From Pseudomonas oryzihabitans (GTDB lineage: Bacteria; Pseudomonadota; Gammaproteobacteria; Pseudomonadales; Pseudomonadaceae), in contig NZ_CP013987.1 of assembly GCF_001518815.1 (NCBI RefSeq), positions 4,176,501 through 4,240,500 of the forward strand: DNA of 64,000 bases. The letters run 5' to 3'. Position 1 is the first letter of the stretch; each line of letters opens with the position of its first letter. Below the pieces are notes generated by a model that had not been told where the DNA came from, ran no database searches, and saw only the letters and a program-made list of their open reading frames with translations. Shown here piece by piece: positions 8,407 through 16,562 of this stretch. The translations under genes were made by a program, and so were the position numbers.

Positions 8407-9638
8407 TGATCGGTCGTCGCGTCGTGATCACCGGGATGGCCGGCGTCACCGCCCTGGGCAGTGACTGGCCGACCATCCGCGACCACTTCCTGGCCGGCCA
8501 CAGCGGCATCCGCCGCATGGACGCCTGGGACCGCTATACCGAGATGAATACCCGCCTGGGCGGGCCCATCGTCGACTTCCAGGTGCCCAGCCACTGGACG
8601 CGCAAGCAGTTGCGCAGCATGGGCCGCGTCTCCCAGCTGGCGGTGGCCGCCGCCGAGCGCGCCCTGGCCGATGCCGGACTGCTGAATGATCCCGGCATCG
8701 CCGATGGCCGCATGGGCGTGGCCTGCGGTTCCTCCACCGGCAGCACCGACGACATCAAGGCGCTGGCCAACATGCTGCTCAGCGACGCCGCCGTGGGGCT
8801 CAATGCCAACACCTATGTGCGCATGATGCCGCACACCGCCGCCGCCAACCTGAGCCTGTTCTTTGGCCTCAAGGGCCGGCTGATTCCCACCTCCAGCGCC
8901 TGCACCAGCGGCAGCCAGGGCATCGGCTACGCCTACGAAGCCATCAAGTTCGGCCGCCTGCCGCTGATGCTGGCGGGCGGCGCCGAAGAACTCTGTCCCA
9001 GCGAGGCCATGGTCTTCGACACCCTCTATGCCACCAGCCTGCGCAACGATGCCCCCCACACCTCGCCGCGTCCCTACGACAAGGGACGCGACGGCCTGGT
9101 GATCGGCGAAGGCGCCGGCATCCTGGTGCTGGAAGAGCTGGAACACGCCCTGGCGCGCGGCGCGCACATCCACGCCGAGATCGTTGGCTTCGGCAGCAAC
9201 GCCGACGGCCAGCACTCCACCCGCCCGGAACAGGCCACCATGCAGCGCGCCATGGAGCTGGCCCTGGAAGACGCCGGGCTGACGCCGGAGGCCATCGGCT
9301 ACGTCAACGGCCACGGCACGGCCACCGAACAGGGCGACATCGCCGAGACCCGGGCCACCCAGGCGCTGTTCGGCTCCGGCATGCCCATCAGCTCGCAGAA
9401 GAGCTACCTGGGCCATACCCTCGGCGCCTGTGGCGCCCTGGAGTCCTGGTTCAGCATCGCCATGATGAACGAAGAGCGTTTCGTACCGACGCTCAACCTC
9501 GACGACCTGGACCCCCAGTGCGGCGAGCTGGACTATCTGCGTGACGGACCGCGGACCCTGCGTACCGATCATGTGATGAACAATAATTTCGCCTTTGGCG
9601 GGGTCAACACCTCGCTGATCTTCCGCCGCTGGTCCTGA
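8406..9638 (+). CDS. Beta-ketoacyl-ACP synthase II-like (ApeR-like ketosynthase)
   Basis: A KS II-type condensing enzyme of 410 residues from the ATG at 8406, which overlaps the ketoreductase TGA as TGATG. This start gives the typical N-terminus MIGRRVVITGMAGVTALG. An upstream in-frame GTG at 8400 is possible but less likely. The triad is complete: Cys in TSSACTSGSQG, His in VNGHGTATEQGD and His in KSYLGHTLGACGALES. In aryl-polyene clusters the last ketosynthase of the operon is ApeR-like. It is one of two condensing enzymes here, so the cluster needs an additional KS/CLF pair and acyl carrier proteins, presumably upstream of the window. Confidence 0.9.
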   Translation: MIGRRVVITGMAGVTALGSDWPTIRDHFLAGHSGIRRMDAWDRYTEMNTRLGGPIVDFQVPSHWTRKQLRSMGRVSQLAVAAAERALADAGLLNDPGIADGRMGVACGSSTGSTDDIKALANMLLSDAAVGLNANTYVRMMPHTAAANLSLFFGLKGRLIPTSSACTSGSQGIGYAYEAIKFGRLPLMLAGGAEELCPSEAMVFDTLYATSLRNDAPHTSPRPYDKGRDGLVIGEGAGILVLEELEHALARGAHIHAEIVGFGSNADGQHSTRPEQATMQRAMELALEDAGLTPEAIGYVNGHGTATEQGDIAETRATQALFGSGMPISSQKSYLGHTLGACGALESWFSIAMMNEERFVPTLNLDDLDPQCGELDYLRDGPRTLRTDHVMNNNFAFGGVNTSLIFRRWS

Positions 9639-9661
9639 TGGCCATTTCCCGAGGTATTCCC

Positions 9662-10060
9662 ATGTTGCGTCGCCTGCTGCTCGTCTCCGCTCTGCTGTTC
9701 CTGGCGGCCTGCACCCGCGCGCCCCTGGTGACGCCCCAGGAGGTTTTCCCCGCCGACCGGGTGGAGAACGCCGCCGACGTTCGCCGCACCATCGTCGATA
9801 CCCTCGAACGCCGCGGCTGGACGGTGGGTCAGGAGAGCCCCGGCCTGGTGGTCGCCAGCATCGTGGTGCGCGATCGCCACCAGGCCTGGGTCGACATCCC
9901 CTACAGCACCAAGGGCTACCAGATCCGCTACCGCGACAGTGCCGGCCTCGACTACGACGGCGAGCGCATCCATCGCAACTACAACAAGTGGGTCCAGCTG
10001 CTCGACGCCGACATTCGCCGGCGACTGCAGCTGCCGGCCCCCGCTGCCGACGCGGAGTAA
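9662..10060 (+). CDS. Small lipoprotein at the end of the pigment operon
   Basis: A predicted 132-residue lipoprotein. From the ATG at 9662 the N-terminus is MLRRLLLVSALLFLAACTRA, with the lipobox LAAC. An in-frame ATG at 9638 would add eight residues ahead of the signal peptide and is less likely. The mature part contains SPGLVVASIVVRDRHQAWVDIPYS and a tyrosine-rich stretch. Similar short lipoproteins are widespread in pseudomonads with no assigned role. The 23-base gap after the ketosynthase suggests it is the last gene of the operon, but a link to pigment synthesis is not shown by its sequence. Confidence 0.72.
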   Translation: MLRRLLLVSALLFLAACTRAPLVTPQEVFPADRVENAADVRRTIVDTLERRGWTVGQESPGLVVASIVVRDRHQAWVDIPYSTKGYQIRYRDSAGLDYDGERIHRNYNKWVQLLDADIRRRLQLPAPAADAE

Positions 10061-10160
10061 CGGCCCTCGGCTTGCGCGAAATCGCAGAACACCGCCTCAA
10101 GGCTGACGGGACGGACGTTCTGGGTTAAACAGTCACCTTCACCCCCACAAGGAAGTCACC

Positions 10161-10610
10161 ATGCGCCTCATCGCTCCCGCCCTTGCCCTCACCCTGAGCC
10201 TGGCCGCCCTGCTCCCCACCGCCGCCCAGGCCCGCGACACCACCCTGCAGCTGCCCTTCGCCGAGGTGGTCCAGGAAGCCCTGGCCGCCAAGCGCCTGGA
10301 TGGCAGCGTCAAGTTCTACCTGGCCGGCAACCCGGTGCCGGGCAAGGCCACGGTGGTCAACTCCAGCATCACCACCAACCAGAAGACCAACGCCTTCAAC
10401 AAGACCGACGAGGTCGCCTGCCGCTGGGTGCTGCAATCGGCGCTGATCCGCCTGCAGGAAGCGGCCAAGGCCGCCGGTGCCAATGCCGTCACCGACATCA
10501 CCAGCTACTACAAGAAGAACGAGTGGAGCGATCCCAGCCGCTACGAATGCCACGCCGGCGCCTTCATCGCCGGTGTCGCCCTCAAGGGCAAGCTGGTGAT
10601 TCTCAAGTAG
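10161..10610 (+). CDS. Secreted conserved hypothetical protein
   Basis: A 149-residue protein with a clean Sec signal peptide (hydrophobic stretch about residues 4-19, cleavage after ..TAAQA). The mature protein has two Cys residues (in EVACRWVL and RYECHAGA) that could form a disulphide, and an alpha/beta pattern with GANAVTDITSYYKKNEWSD. Homologues in pseudomonads often carry the misleading name excinuclease ATPase subunit; no Walker motifs or nuclease signature are present here, so that name is not supported. It stands 100 bp after the preceding gene, suggesting its own promoter. Function unknown. Confidence 0.75.
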   Translation: MRLIAPALALTLSLAALLPTAAQARDTTLQLPFAEVVQEALAAKRLDGSVKFYLAGNPVPGKATVVNSSITTNQKTNAFNKTDEVACRWVLQSALIRLQEAAKAAGANAVTDITSYYKKNEWSDPSRYECHAGAFIAGVALKGKLVILK

Positions 10611-10669
10611 GCTGGAACGGCGACGCGTCTGGGGTAGTCTGTCTAGAAACCCGCCCCGAGGCAGCCGCC

Positions 10670-10906
10670 ATGCCCCACTTTCGCGTCCACTACCGCAAGG
10701 ACGGCGAACCCCGTCAGCTCGATCTCGGCCATCCGCAGGCGACGCTCGCGCCCCATGAAGCGGCCCTCGCCGTGCTGGAACACCTGCGCGCCGACGCCGA
10801 GAACAGCCTGGCCCTGCCGCCTGCCGATGCACCCGCCGAGGCCATCCTGCGGCAGGCGGAGGTGCATGGGTTGACGGATATCAGGGTGGAAGAGCTGGCT
10901 TCGTAG
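10670..10906 (+). CDS. Small conserved hypothetical protein (78 aa)
   Basis: A 78-residue acidic protein starting at the ATG at 10670 (MPHFRVHYRKDGEPRQLDLG). It has no signal peptide or membrane segment. Open frame upstream of 10670 belongs to a shadow of the preceding gene. The last codon and stop (TCG TAG, 10901-10906) run into the start of a GTAGGTTGG-type intergenic repeat, so the repeat supplies the stop codon. I do not recognise a domain; codon usage matches its neighbours. Confidence 0.6.
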   Translation: MPHFRVHYRKDGEPRQLDLGHPQATLAPHEAALAVLEHLRADAENSLALPPADAPAEAILRQAEVHGLTDIRVEELAS

Positions 10907-11080
10907 GTTGGCGCTGAGCACAGCGAAGCCCAACGGGCGGGACTATCGATGTTTGGCCTCCTTCACCCCAGCCCTCTCCCCGAGGAAGAAGGGGCGCTCT
11001 GGTTCAGCGCGGACTTGGGGGCTCATTGCGGTCATGGCGATCCGCCGATGCGGCCGCTCCGGGAGTCCGATATTTCGCTC

Positions 11081-11144
11081 ATCGCGGCCATGGGCCGCTC
11101 CTACAATGACATTTGAACCTGTAGGAGCGGCCCATGGCCGCGAT
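11081..11144. repeat. REP-type inverted pair, copy 1
   Basis: A perfect 25-base arm at 11081-11105 (ATCGCGGCCATGGGCCGCTC plus CTACA) is repeated inverted at 11120-11144 across a 14-base spacer. Each arm is itself internally palindromic (GCGGCCATGGGCCGC). This matches the general form of Pseudomonas REP doublets. Confidence 0.85.
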
Positions 11145-11435
11145 CAGGCGTACTCAACCGTAGCGTGGAAAGCCGCGCAGCGTTTTCCACTGACGGGCTC
11201 CGGTACCAACGGTGGATAAGGCTACGCCGTTATCCACCCTCCCGGATGCCCCCGTAGGTTGGCGCTGAGCACAGCGAAGCCCAACGGGCGGGACTAGCAG
11301 TGTTTGGCCTCCCTCACCCCAGCCCTCTCCCCGAGGGAGAGGGGGCGGTCTGGTTCAGCGTTGGCTTATGGGCTCATCGCGGCCATGGCGGTCCGCCGAT
11401 GCGGGCGCTCATATGAAAACTCCAGTGTTTTGCTA

Positions 11436-11499
11436 ATCGCGGCCATGGGCCGCTCCTACAATGACATCTGAATCTGTAGGAGCGGCCCATGGCCGCGAT
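11436..11499. repeat. REP-type inverted pair, copy 2
   Basis: The same 25-base arms as copy 1, at 11436-11460 and 11475-11499, with a 14-base spacer differing at two positions. It lies at the equivalent place in the second tandem unit. Confidence 0.85.
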
Positions 11500-11625
11500 C
11501 AGGCGTACTCAACCGCAGCGTTTTCTACTGACGGGCTCCGGTACCAACGGTGGATAAGGCCGCGCCGTTATCCACCCTACCCGTAGGTTGGCGCTGAGCG
11601 CAGCGAAGCCCAACGCCACCCAACC

Positions 11626-13140
11626 TCAGCCCAGGAACAACCGATACGCCGGATTCTCGGTCTCGTCCCAGTAGCGATAGCCGATGGCATCCAGGGTCGC
11701 CAGCAGCTCGCCCCGCTCGGCGTCACTGGCTTCCAGCGCGGCGAACACTCGCCCATCCGCCGCGCCGTGGTTGCGGTAGTGGAACATGCTGATGTTCCAG
11801 CGTCCGCCCAGGCGGTCGAGGAAGTCGAACAGCGCCCGGGGTCGCTCGGGGAATTCGAAGCGGAACACCTGCTCCTCACCGACCCGTGCCGCATGGCCAC
11901 CCACGGTGTGGCGGATATGCAGCTTGGCCAGTTCGTTGTCGGTCAGGTCCAGCACCGGGAAGCCCTGGTCGCGCAGGCCCTGGATGAGGGCGTCACGCGG
12001 ATCGCGCTGCGGATGGGTCTGGACGCCAACGAAGATATGGGCTTCCTGGCCGGTGTGGTACCGGTAGTTGAATTCGGTGATCTGCCGCCGGCCCAGCGCC
12101 TCGCAGAAGGCGCGAAAGCTCCCCGGACGCTCGGGAATGGTCACGGCGATGATGGCTTCGCGTTGCTCCCCTAGCTCGGCGCGTTCGGCTACATGGCGCA
12201 AGCGGTCGAAGTTGATGTTGGCGCCGGAATCGATGGCCACCAGCACCTGGCCGCCACTGCCTTCACGCTCGGCGTACTTCTTGATCCCGGCCACGCCCAG
12301 GGCACCCGAGGGCTCGGTGATGGAGCGGGTATCGTCGTAGATGTCCTTGATCGCCGCGCAGATCTCGTCCGAGCTGACGGTGATGACCTCGTCCACATAG
12401 CGCCGGCAGATCTCGAAGGTATGGTGGCCGATCTGGGCCACGGCCACGCCGTCGGCGAACAGCCCCACGCGTGGCAGGACCACCCGCTCGCCGGCGGCCA
12501 TGGCCTGCTGCAGGCAGTTGGAGTCGTCCGGCTCGACGCCGATGACCTTGACCTCGGGGCGCAGGTATTTCACATAGGCGGCGATGCCGGCGATCAGACC
12601 ACCACCGCCCACGGGAACGAAGATGGCATCGAGGCGCCCGGGATGCTGGCGCAAGATCTCCATGGCCACGGTGCCCTGGCCGGCGATGACGTCGGGATCG
12701 TCGTAGGGCGGCACGAAGGTGTAGCCCTGCTCCTCGGCCAGGCGCAGCGCCTCGGCCAGGGCCTCGGGAAAGGCGTCGCCGTGCAGCACCACCTCGCCGC
12801 CGCGTGACTGCACGCCGATGACCTTGAGCTCCGGCGTGGTGCGCGGCATGACGATGATCGCCCGCACGCCCAGCTCGCGGGCCGCCAGAGACAGGCCCTG
12901 GGCGTGGTTGCCGGCGCTGGCGGTGATCACCCCGCGCGCCTTCTCGCTGGCCGAGAGGCTGGCCAGCTTGGTGTAGGCGCCACGGATCTTGAAGGAAAAC
13001 ACCGGCTGCAGGTCTTCGCGCTTGAGCAGCACCTGGCAGCCCAGCCGTTCGGACAGCGCCCGCGCCGGTTGCAGGGGCGTTTCGATCGCCACGTCGTAGA
13101 CGGGGGCGAGCAGGGTCTTCTTCACATACTGTTCGAGCAT
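11626..13140 (-). CDS. ilvA: Threonine ammonia-lyase, biosynthetic
   Basis: A 504-residue PLP enzyme that deaminates threonine to 2-oxobutanoate, the first step of isoleucine synthesis. The PLP lysine is in FSFKIRGAYTK (about residues 48-58), the phosphate-binding loop is GGGGLIAGIA, and SAGNHAQG binds substrate. After about residue 325 the protein carries two ACT-like regulatory domains (..ERPGSFRAFCEALG.. and ..FPERPRALFDFLDRLG..), as in full-length feedback-inhibited IlvA; the length is normal. It diverges from rpiA, with 127 bp between the two starts, a pairing common in gammaproteobacteria. Confidence 0.95.
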   Translation of the reverse strand: MLEQYVKKTLLAPVYDVAIETPLQPARALSERLGCQVLLKREDLQPVFSFKIRGAYTKLASLSASEKARGVITASAGNHAQGLSLAARELGVRAIIVMPRTTPELKVIGVQSRGGEVVLHGDAFPEALAEALRLAEEQGYTFVPPYDDPDVIAGQGTVAMEILRQHPGRLDAIFVPVGGGGLIAGIAAYVKYLRPEVKVIGVEPDDSNCLQQAMAAGERVVLPRVGLFADGVAVAQIGHHTFEICRRYVDEVITVSSDEICAAIKDIYDDTRSITEPSGALGVAGIKKYAEREGSGGQVLVAIDSGANINFDRLRHVAERAELGEQREAIIAVTIPERPGSFRAFCEALGRRQITEFNYRYHTGQEAHIFVGVQTHPQRDPRDALIQGLRDQGFPVLDLTDNELAKLHIRHTVGGHAARVGEEQVFRFEFPERPRALFDFLDRLGGRWNISMFHYRNHGAADGRVFAALEASDAERGELLATLDAIGYRYWDETENPAYRLFLG

Positions 13141-13267
13141 CAGCGGGGCGATCCGGTGGGTGCGGCGGGGGCGAAAAGTCTACTACGGGCACTCTCGGGT
13201 AGGTTAGCCAAGCCGTCCGAGCGGCTATAATCGAGGGCCCTTCACCCGTTTCTCTGCGGATATCCCC

Positions 13268-13942
13268 ATGAATCAGGACCAGCTCAAGCAGGCCGTCGCC
13301 CAGGCCGCGGTCGACCTCATCCTTCCCCTGCTCTCCCGCGACAGCGTGGTCGGCGTGGGCACCGGCTCGACCGCCAACTTCTTCATCGACCTGCTGGCCA
13401 AGCACAAGCTGGAATTCGATGGCGCCGTGGCCAGCTCCCAGGCCACCGCCGACCGGCTGAAGAGCCACGGCATCACCGTCTATGACCTCAACGGTGTCAG
13501 CGACCTGGAGTTCTATGTGGACGGTGCCGACGAAGCCGACGGCCACCTCAACCTGATCAAGGGCGGCGGCGCGGCCCTGACCCGCGAGAAGATCGTTGCC
13601 GCGGTGGCACGCAAATTCATCTGCATCGCCGACGCCAGCAAGCGCGTCGACGTCCTCGGCGAATTCCCGCTGCCGGTGGAGGTGATCCCCATGGCCCGCA
13701 GCCACGTGGCCCGCGAGCTGGTGAAACTGGGCGGCGATCCGGAATACCGCGACGGCGTGGTGACTGACAATGGCAACGTCATCCTCGACGTGCACAACAT
13801 GCACATCGTCGATCCGGTGGGCCTGGAAGCGAAGATCAACAACATCGTCGGCGTGGTCGCCAACGGCCTCTTCGCCGCCCGCCCGGCGGACGTGCTGCTG
13901 CTGGGCACCGCCCAGGGCGTGGAGCGCCTGGAGCGCAGCTAA
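13268..13942 (+). CDS. rpiA: Ribose-5-phosphate isomerase A
   Basis: A 224-residue enzyme interconverting ribose 5-phosphate and ribulose 5-phosphate in the pentose phosphate pathway. Signatures include [14 protein letters not shown] near residue 28, DGADEAD near residue 83 (catalytic Asp), and [14 protein letters not shown] near residue 97. Length is typical of RpiA (about 220). It is divergent from ilvA and presumably has its own promoter in the 127-bp gap. Confidence 0.96.
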   Translation: MNQDQLKQAVAQAAVDLILPLLSRDSVVGVGTGSTANFFIDLLAKHKLEFDGAVASSQATADRLKSHGITVYDLNGVSDLEFYVDGADEADGHLNLIKGGGAALTREKIVAAVARKFICIADASKRVDVLGEFPLPVEVIPMARSHVARELVKLGGDPEYRDGVVTDNGNVILDVHNMHIVDPVGLEAKINNIVGVVANGLFAARPADVLLLGTAQGVERLERS

Positions 13943-13948
13943 GCCACC

Positions 13949-14118
13949 CGTAGCGTGGAAAACCGCGCCAGCGTTTTCCACAGGTGAGCTCAAGCACGGC
14001 CAGTGGATAAGGCTGCGCCGTTATCCACGCTACGCCGTTTATCGCGGCCATGGCGGTCCGCCGACGCGGCCGCTCCTACAAAAGTATCATCCCTGTAGGA
14101 GCGGCCCATGGCCGCGAT
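13949..14118. repeat. GTAGCGTGGAAA repeat plus REP-type pair, copy 3
   Basis: Directly after rpiA, 13949-14036 contains a GTAGCGTGGAAAACCGCG..TTTTCCAC repeat followed by GTGGATAAGGCTGCGCCGTT and CCACGCTACG, which together form a long imperfect dyad. At 14041-14118 is a REP-type pair; its left arm is degenerate (CGGCCATGGCGGTCCGCCG) and its right arm matches the consensus. Confidence 0.8.
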
Positions 14119-14141
14119 GAAACCTCCGCCAGCACGAAAGC

Positions 14142-14180
14142 AAAAAAAACCCGGTCAGGCGAACCCGACCGGGGCTTTTC
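14142..14180 (-). terminator. Rho-independent terminator of serA
   Basis: On the minus strand this reads GGGGCCC-type stem sequence: CCCGGTC (14150-14156) pairs with GACCGGG (14167-14173), followed in the serA direction by eight U residues (bases 14142-14149). It lies 17 bp beyond the serA stop, in the right orientation and distance. Confidence 0.85.
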
Positions 14181-14196
14181 CATGACAGCTAAAGGC

Positions 14197-15426
14197 TTAG
14201 AACAGCACGCGGCAGCGGATGGTGCCCTTGACGTTCTGCAGCTTCTCTTGCGCCAGGTCGGAGTACTCGGCATCGACGTCGATCACCACGTAGCCGACCT
14301 TCTCGTCGGTCTGCAGGTACTGACCGGAGATGTTGATGCCGCTCTCGGAGAAGACACGGTTGATCTCCGACAGCACGCCCGGGACGTTCTGGTGGATGTG
14401 CAGCAGGCGGTGCTTGCCCGGGTGCGACGGCAGGGCCACTTCGGGGAAGTTGACCGAGGACACCGAGGTGCCGTTGTCGCTGTACTTGACCAGTTTCTCG
14501 GCCACTTCCAGGCCGATGTTGGCCTGGGCCTCGGCGGTGGAGCCACCGATGTGCGGGGTCAGGATGACGTTGTCCAGGCCACGCAGCGGCGAGACGAATT
14601 CGTCGTTGTTGGAGCGCGGCTCCACCGGGAAGACGTCGATGGCGGCGCCGATCAGGTGCTCGTCCTTGATGGCCGCGGCCAGGGCGTCGAGGTCGACCAC
14701 GGTGCCGCGGGCGGCGTTGATCAGGATGCCGCCCTTCTTGATGGCGCGGATCTCGCGCTCGCCCATCATCAGCTGGGTGGCGGGGGTTTCCGGCACGTGC
14801 AGGGTGACGATGTCGCTCATGCCGAGCAGCTCGGTCAGGGAGCCGACCTGCTGGGCGTTGCCCAGGGGCAGCTTGGTGATGACGTCATAGAAGAACACCT
14901 GCATGCCCAGGCCCTCGGCCAGCACCGACAACTGGGTGCCGATGGAGCCGTAGCCGATGATGCCGAGCTTCTTGCCGCGGATCTCGAAGGAGTTGGCCGC
15001 GCTCTTGATCCAGCCGCCACGGTGGCAGGAGGCGTTCTTGGCCGGGATGCCGCGCAGCAGCAGGATGGCCTCGGCCAGCACCAGCTCGGCGACCGAACGG
15101 GTGTTGGAATAGGGGGCATTGAACACGACGATGCCGCGCTCGCGTGCGGCCTGCAGGTCGACCTGGTTGGTGCCGATGCAGAAGCAGCCGACGGCGACCA
15201 GCTTCTTGGCGCAGTCGAACACCTCTTCGGTGAGCTGGGTGCGCGAGCGAATGCCGATGAAGTGGGCGTCGGCGATCTTTTCCTTGAGCTGGGCATCCGG
15301 CAGGGAGCTGGTGACGTACTCGATGTTGCTGTAACCCGCGGACTTCAGGATATCCACGGCGGACTGGTGGACGCCTTCCAGGAGAAGGAAGCGGATCTTG
15401 CTCTTGTCGAGGGAAGTCTTGCTCAT
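14197..15426 (-). CDS. serA: D-3-phosphoglycerate dehydrogenase
   Basis: A 409-residue NAD-dependent dehydrogenase catalysing the first step of serine synthesis. The Rossmann motif GIIGYGSIGTQ is near residue 157, the catalytic Arg lies in NAARGTVVD, and the catalytic His in TPHIGGSTAEAQ. A C-terminal ACT domain (roughly residues 335-409, HQNVPGVLSEINRVFSE) is the serine-sensing module, as in the E. coli enzyme of nearly equal length. It is monocistronic with a clear terminator, and divergent from the FAH-family gene. Confidence 0.96.
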   Translation of the reverse strand: MSKTSLDKSKIRFLLLEGVHQSAVDILKSAGYSNIEYVTSSLPDAQLKEKIADAHFIGIRSRTQLTEEVFDCAKKLVAVGCFCIGTNQVDLQAARERGIVVFNAPYSNTRSVAELVLAEAILLLRGIPAKNASCHRGGWIKSAANSFEIRGKKLGIIGYGSIGTQLSVLAEGLGMQVFFYDVITKLPLGNAQQVGSLTELLGMSDIVTLHVPETPATQLMMGEREIRAIKKGGILINAARGTVVDLDALAAAIKDEHLIGAAIDVFPVEPRSNNDEFVSPLRGLDNVILTPHIGGSTAEAQANIGLEVAEKLVKYSDNGTSVSSVNFPEVALPSHPGKHRLLHIHQNVPGVLSEINRVFSESGINISGQYLQTDEKVGYVVIDVDAEYSDLAQEKLQNVKGTIRCRVLF

Positions 15427-15649
15427 CTGCGTTGAATCCAGAGTTTCCAGGGAGAAGGATGCCGGCGCGGCGCAGGCCGTTCAGCCAGCGGCAAAGGGGG
15501 CGCTATCTTAGCATGAGCCGCCGCATGCAGGTCCGGTTGCGACCTGAAGCTTTCTCAGGGCGACCATGAGCACTTCGCGACCGGCAACGCGCCGCGGCGC
15601 CCGCTTTTGGTTAAGATCGCCAGCAGACGCCACTCACCAGGAGCACAAG

Positions 15650-16315
15650 ATGGCCTATCAGCACCAGTACCTCGATGGCACCAAGATCCACTTCCCCCTG
15701 GGCAAGGTCGTCTGCATCGGCCGCAACTATGCCGAACATGCCAAGGAGCTGAACAACCCGGTTCCCACCGAGCCCCTGCTGTTCATCAAGCCGGCCAGTT
15801 GCGTGGTGCCGGTGGCGGACGGCTTCGCCATTCCCACCGACCAGGGTTCGGTGCACTACGAGGCCGAGATCGCCGTGCTGATCGGCAAGCCGCTGTCGAA
15901 GAAGCCTTCGGCAGAGGAAGTCCGCGACGCCATCTCCGGCTTCGCCCCCTCCCTGGACCTGACCCTGAGAGATGTGCAGAGCCGCCTCAAGGACAAGGGC
16001 TATCCCTGGGAAATCGCCAAGAGCTTCGACGGTGCCTGCGTGCTCGCGCCCTTCGTGCCCGGCGATGCCTTCGAGGACCTGGCCGACATCCCGGTGCGCC
16101 TGACCATCAACGGCGAGGTCCGCCAGGACGGCAACAGCCGCGACATGCTCAATCCCATCCTGCCGCTGATCCAGACCATCGCCGGGCATTTCTCCCTGCA
16201 ACCGGGCGACGTCATCCTCACTGGTACGCCCGTGGGTGTCGGACCTCTCAATGTGGGCGATGAGCTGGTGCTGGAGCTGCCGGACGTTAGCCGCTTCGAA
16301 ACGCGCGTGCTATAA
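15650..16315 (+). CDS. Fumarylacetoacetate hydrolase family protein
   Basis: A 221-residue FAH-fold protein of the YcgM/FAHD1 type. The ATG at 15650 follows CAGGAGCACAAG, giving MAYQHQYLDGTKIHFPLGK. Metal-binding acidic residues are seen in YEAEIAVLIG (Glu-x-Glu) and in SLDLTLRD; VILTGTPVGVGPLNVGD is the family C-terminal signature. Members act as acylpyruvases or oxaloacetate decarboxylases; the exact substrate cannot be read here. In several pseudomonads this gene likewise sits divergent from serA. Confidence 0.87.
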   Translation: MAYQHQYLDGTKIHFPLGKVVCIGRNYAEHAKELNNPVPTEPLLFIKPASCVVPVADGFAIPTDQGSVHYEAEIAVLIGKPLSKKPSAEEVRDAISGFAPSLDLTLRDVQSRLKDKGYPWEIAKSFDGACVLAPFVPGDAFEDLADIPVRLTINGEVRQDGNSRDMLNPILPLIQTIAGHFSLQPGDVILTGTPVGVGPLNVGDELVLELPDVSRFETRVL

Positions 16316-16562
16316 CCCCGCCACCCACCGTCGCCTGGCGAGTGCCGGGCGATGGTGTGCCGGCACGGCCACGACGCTCCAGGCTTTGCCGGAAAAGTGC
16401 CTGCGCTCGGCCATGCGGCGTTAAAAACCCTTTCGGAGTGCTCATTTACGCCTCGTAAACTCGAGCGCGAGTCCGATCCGCTTCCTCAAGGGTTCTTGCC
16501 TTGCCTGACCTTCGCTCGGCGACTTTGCAGACAAGCCATAACAAGAAGCCGTACGAGCCCGC
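16316..16562. other. Intergenic block with a TTTACG/CGTAAA dyad, no gene recognised
   Basis: A 247-bp gap between two + strand genes. It contains the palindrome TTTACGCCTCGTAAA (16446-16460) inside the segment GTGCTCATTTACGCCTCG. No terminator with a U-tract follows the FAH gene. The block resembles intergenic sequence I recall from other pseudomonads, but I cannot verify that here. Confidence 0.35.

Larger units (their letters stand above)
10903..11614. repeat. Tandemly duplicated composite intergenic repeat block
   Basis: No gene is evident between 10907 and 11625. A composite unit starts at 10903 (about 351 bp) and again at 11254 (about 329 bp), and the first 32 bases recur a third time at 11583. 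Each full unit contains, in order: the imperfect palindrome GTAGGTTGGCGCTGAG...GAAGCCCAAC, a CCTCACCCCAGCCCTCTCCC segment, a REP-type inverted pair, and a GTAGCGTGGAAA/TTATCCACC segment. The two units align over most of their length with scattered differences and short deletions. This is a direct duplication of already repetitive DNA. Confidence 0.85.

Noticed and set aside
10903-14118. CRISPR array
   Set aside because: The repeats are palindromic intergenic families with irregular spacing; there are no uniform 28-37-base repeats with unique spacers, and no cas genes.
14050-15435. A 461-codon open frame on the + strand
   Set aside because: It is antisense to serA and begins in a REP repeat; serA motifs are complete.
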